DNA of 64,000 nt from Phaeovulum sp. Lineage in GTDB: Bacteria; Pseudomonadota; Alphaproteobacteria; Rhodobacterales; Rhodobacteraceae. This document shows positions 61,599 to 64,000 of this stretch, piece after piece. How positions within the stretch are numbered: the stretch's first letter is position 1; each line of letters opens with the position of its first letter. Position numbers and translations under genes: made by a program. The notes under the pieces are model-generated. The model was given only the letters and a program-made list of their open reading frames with translations, searched no databases and had not been told where the DNA came from. The stretch is taken from the NCBI RefSeq assembly GCF_030684035.1, contig NZ_JAUXPI010000045.1, forward strand, positions 1-64,000, in the 5' to 3' direction.

Positions 61599-61665
61599 GG
61601 GGCTTTCTGCCCCCTCTCGCGCGCCGGCGTGCGACCACCACCGAGGATATTTGGACCAGGGCAAG
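61597..61665 (+). repeat. intergenic hairpin repeat, copy D
   Basis: AGGGGGC (61597-61603) and GCCCCCT (61609-61615) form a 7-bp stem with a 5-nt loop, starting on the last bases of the dehydratase stop codon. Further on are CCGAGGATATTTGGACC and GCAAAG. It is the most degenerate copy. The gap to smpB (134 bp) contains nothing else clear. Confidence 0.58.
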
Positions 61666-61732
61666 CGCAAAGGCTGTGCGTCTGGCGCGGCATCTGGACT
61701 TGCGCGCGCGGGGCGACTATCTCGGGGCGGTC

Positions 61733-62206
61733 ATGGCAGAAAAATCTGATCCCAATTCCAAGACCATTGCCGAAAACCGCCGGGCGCGGTTCGACTATGC
61801 CATCGAGAGCGATCTTGAGGCGGGGATCATTCTGACCGGGTCCGAGGTGAAGTCGCTGCGGATCGGGCAGAGCAACATTGCCGAAAGCTATGCCTCGGTC
61901 GAGGGTGGCGAGCTGTGGCTGATCAACAGCTATATCGCGCCCTACATGCAGGCGGGGGTCTTTGGCCACGAGCCGAGGCGGCGGCGCAAGCTGCTGGTTT
62001 CGAAGCGGGAACTTTCGCGGCTCTGGAACGCGGTGGGGCGCGAAGGCATGACGATCGTGCCGATCGTGATGTATTTCAACGCGCGCGGCCGGGTAAAGCT
62101 GAAGCTCGGCATCGCCAAGGGCAAGAAGCTGGCCGACAAGCGCGCCACCGAGGCCAAGCGCGACTGGGACCGCCAGAAGGCGCGGATCATGAAGCGGGGC
62201 GGCTAG
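61733..62206 (+). CDS. smpB: tmRNA-binding protein SmpB
   Basis: A 157-residue protein that binds tmRNA and brings it to stalled ribosomes in trans-translation. [29 protein letters not shown], the [14 protein letters not shown] segment and the tail [19 protein letters not shown] (the decoding-centre tail) are all standard. ATG 61733 gives the usual length; the long frame above it is a shadow. The ssrA gene is not in the window. Confidence 0.95.
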   Translation: MAEKSDPNSKTIAENRRARFDYAIESDLEAGIILTGSEVKSLRIGQSNIAESYASVEGGELWLINSYIAPYMQAGVFGHEPRRRRKLLVSKRELSRLWNAVGREGMTIVPIVMYFNARGRVKLKLGIAKGKKLADKRATEAKRDWDRQKARIMKRGG

Positions 62207-62337
62207 GGGCTCCGAGTCCCGGGGTTCCTCCGTGCAGGTTTTGCCGCTGCGACAATTTGTGAGATACTTTGCCCGCCAGCGGTCAGGGGCCACCCGTCGG
62301 CGCTGCAAAAAGGCCCCGTTGGGAAGGGACAAGGTTC

Positions 62338-62637
62338 ATGGAACAACTCATAGTTTCTCTGGTTTCGGGCGCGGTGGGTGGCACTGCCGTTGGCGCGGTG
62401 CTGAAAAAGCTCAGCCTCGGCAGAATTGGCGACGCGGTCATCGGCATTGCGGGTGGCGGGATCGGTGCCTATCTGGCAAGCCTTGTCGGCGTGTCTGGTG
62501 AGCTGCTGCCGGGTGCGCTGGATCAGACGGCGGGAAACGGTTTCAACGATGTCATGATGTCGATCGCTTCGGGGGCCGTCGGCGGCGGCGTGCTGCTGGT
62601 GGTGGTCGGCGCGATCAAGGGCATGATGGCCAAGTGA
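62338..62637 (+). CDS. small glycine-rich membrane protein
   Basis: A 99-residue protein with three hydrophobic, glycine-rich segments (SLVSGAVGGTAVGAVL; AVIGIAGGGIGAYLASLVGV; IASGAVGGGVLLVVVGAI) and a short basic end. The pattern recalls small integral membrane proteins with GxxxG packing, but no family is assigned. A good ribosome-binding site (GGGAAGGGA) precedes ATG 62338. It is convergent with the M20 gene after 38 bp. Confidence 0.7.
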   Translation: MEQLIVSLVSGAVGGTAVGAVLKKLSLGRIGDAVIGIAGGGIGAYLASLVGVSGELLPGALDQTAGNGFNDVMMSIASGAVGGGVLLVVVGAIKGMMAK

Positions 62638-62675
62638 GAAGGCCCGGGCGGGGGGCAAGACCGCCGCCGCCTGCC

Positions 62676-64000
62676 TCAGATCTCCGCCGGGCGCGGTTGC
62701 AGCGGCGGGGTGATGCCCGCAGGCAGCGGGCAGGTGTAGGGCGTCGCCGCGAGGCGTGCACGGTGTTCGGCCTGTGCCTCGGTCAGCAGGCCCGGGGTGG
62801 TCAGCAGCTTTTCGGCGCAGCGCGACATTGCCTTGGCGGCATGCACGAGACCCTTGTGCGCGGCGGGCGATTTGCCTTGCGCGGTTATCTGCCAGCTATG
62901 CCCCGGCGAGCCGATGGCGTGGGTGGCCACCAGCGCCTGCACCAGCGGCACCTTCCAGCTGACATCGGCGACATCGGTGGATCCGATCAGCACCTCGCCA
63001 TGCGGATAAAGCGGCACGACGTAATCGCAGAGCGGTTCATCGAAGCGGGGCGGCATGGCGATGACCTTGTAGGGGGTGGCGATTTCCTCGCGGGTCAACG
63101 TGGCCTGAATGGCGCGCGCATAGGCGCGGTCGGCGGCGTCGAACGGAACGCCGCCAAGCTCTTCAAGCGCTGCCTGCATGGTGGTTTCCATCACCCGGTT
63201 GCCAAGCATGTTGGAGACCGCCGAGACCACCTGAATTTCAACCTCGGTGCCGGTCATCAGCGCGGCACCGCGGGCGACGTTCTTCACCCGTTCGACAATT
63301 GCCAGCATGTCATGCAGTTGCATCGCGCGCACCAGGTGGCGGACCTTGGCGCGGCCCTGCACCACGTTCGGCGCGGAGCCGCCCGCGTCGAGGTAGGCGT
63401 AATGCAGGCGCGCATCCTGCGGGACGTGTTCGCGCAGGTAATTGACCCCGACCGACATCAGCTCTGCCGCATCAAGCGCCGAGCGGCCGAGATGCGGGCT
63501 CATCGCGGCGTGGCTGGTGCGGCCGGTGAAGGTAAAGTCGAGCCGCATGTTGGCAAGGCTCAGCGGATCATCGACGCGGGTGACAGGGTTCGGGTGCCAG
63601 GTGATCGCGGCATCGACGCCGTCAAAGGCACCATCGCGGACCAGAAAAGTTTTCGCAGCACCCCCTTCTTCCGCCGGGCAGCCGAAATAGCGCACCCGGC
63701 CGGGGGTGCCGGTGGCGGCGAGCCAGTCCTTGAGCGCGCAGGCAGCGAGGAGCGCGGCGGAACCGAGCAGGTTGTGGCCGCAACCGTGGCCGTTGCCACC
63801 CGCCTCCAGTTCGCGCGGTTCGGCAAGCCCCGCGACCTGGCTGAGGCCGGGAAGCGCATCATATTCGCCGAGGATGGCGATGATCGGGCCGCCAGTGCCA
63901 GCCTCGCCCATGACCGCAGTGGGAATGCCCGCGAGGTTTTCGGTGACGCGAAAGCCTTTCTGGCGGAGCATTGCGTTGTGTTCCGCGCAGGATCTGTATT
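62676..64000 (-). CDS. M20-family amidohydrolase (AbgB-like), 5' end beyond the window
   Basis: 441 residues of the protein are visible and the frame stays open through 64000, so the N terminus is missing. GHGCGHNLLGSAALL and CPAEEGG are metal-binding motifs of M20 di-zinc peptidases, and the HP segment lies at TWHPNPVTRVDD. GGNGHGCGHN and SNMLGNRVMETTM are close to aminobenzoyl-glutamate hydrolase subunit B. An in-frame ATG at 63971 is internal: the codons before it (YRSCAEHNA) continue the family sequence. It cleaves an N-acyl amino acid, perhaps p-aminobenzoyl-glutamate. Confidence 0.88.
   Translation of the reverse strand, partial: YRSCAEHNAMLRQKGFRVTENLAGIPTAVMGEAGTGGPIIAILGEYDALPGLSQVAGLAEPRELEAGGNGHGCGHNLLGSAALLAACALKDWLAATGTPGRVRYFGCPAEEGGAAKTFLVRDGAFDGVDAAITWHPNPVTRVDDPLSLANMRLDFTFTGRTSHAAMSPHLGRSALDAAELMSVGVNYLREHVPQDARLHYAYLDAGGSAPNVVQGRAKVRHLVRAMQLHDMLAIVERVKNVARGAALMTGTEVEIQVVSAVSNMLGNRVMETTMQAALEELGGVPFDAADRAYARAIQATLTREEIATPYKVIAMPPRFDEPLCDYVVPLYPHGEVLIGSTDVADVSWKVPLVQALVATHAIGSPGHSWQITAQGKSPAAHKGLVHAAKAMSRCAEKLLTTPGLLTEAQAEHRARLAATPYTCPLPAGITPPLQPRPAEI

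Noticed and set aside
63969-63971. ATG as the start of the M20 amidohydrolase
   Set aside because: The frame continues upstream to base 64000 with residues that fit the family, so this methionine is internal and the gene is truncated by the window.
1-64000. tRNA, rRNA, tmRNA, CRISPR, insertion sequences, prophage
   Set aside because: All gaps of 70 bp or more were read for a tRNA T-loop, direct repeats with spacers, and transposase-like frames; none was found. This reading by eye could miss a divergent small RNA.

Overview
The window is GC-rich, densely packed chromosomal DNA of an alphaproteobacterium, most likely a member of the Rhodobacteraceae/Paracoccaceae. This rests on: a soluble NAD-dependent formate dehydrogenase in the order fdsGBACD, an alpha/plant-type GshA, an NDUFAF5-like methyltransferase beside hemH, a pyrB-(two PH-like genes)-pyrC-plsY operon, wide use of 1-8 bp start/stop overlaps, and a short intergenic repeat of the kind common in Rhodobacterales. 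I see no rRNA, tRNA, CRISPR array, transposase or prophage. Almost everything is core metabolism, RNA modification, DNA repair and cell envelope.

Layout. 1-3.4 kb: tail of an unknown gene ending in a perfect 17-bp inverted repeat, a Nudix hydrolase, then the overlapping operon hslO-CoA pyrophosphatase-cca. 3.4-9 kb: ABC exporter-VOC protein-23S rRNA-type m5U methyltransferase, followed by an envelope cluster (two L,D-transpeptidases flanking a CAP-domain lipoprotein). 9-18.9 kb: hemH with an NDUFAF5-like gene, head-to-head comF-grxC-nitrilase-marR, dapA, slt, an EamA transporter, and MnmC split into mnmD and a divergent FAD oxidoreductase. 18.9-26.5 kb (mostly minus): moaE, moaD, pgsA, an oxidase-like membrane protein, uvrC, a pteridine-reductase-like SDR, a Ca/Na antiporter, a tiny zinc-ribbon membrane protein and an S49 protease. 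26.7-32.6 kb: fdsGBACD. The moa genes (molybdopterin synthase) about 7 kb away supply the cofactor class that FdsA needs.

32.6-43.8 kb: coiled-coil membrane protein, OmpA/BON protein, ubiA, rsmE, gshA, plsY, pyrC, two PH-like proteins, pyrB and a family-4 UDG-like protein. The pyrC product has lost several catalytic metal ligands and is probably a structural partner of ATCase rather than an enzyme. 43.8-54.7 kb: RND adaptor and pump, a DsbD-N-like protein, yqgE, map, a CinA-like/GNAT/OmpA operon and a LysR regulator. 54.9-64 kb: FadH-like reductase, a coupled pair of unknown proteins, a lipoprotein overlapping ilvD, a FAS1-like dehydratase, smpB, a small glycine-rich membrane protein and the truncated gene for an AbgB-like M20 amidohydrolase.

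The window shows no obvious new multi-gene defence or mobile system. The best leads are the degenerate dihydroorotase with its PH-like neighbours, the split MnmC pair, the mirrored promoter-like element after hemH, the tiny zinc-ribbon gene, degenerate catalytic or cofactor motifs in the UDG-like and NDUFAF5-like proteins, and the hairpin repeat family at operon ends. All calls come from reading the sequence; no database search was run.
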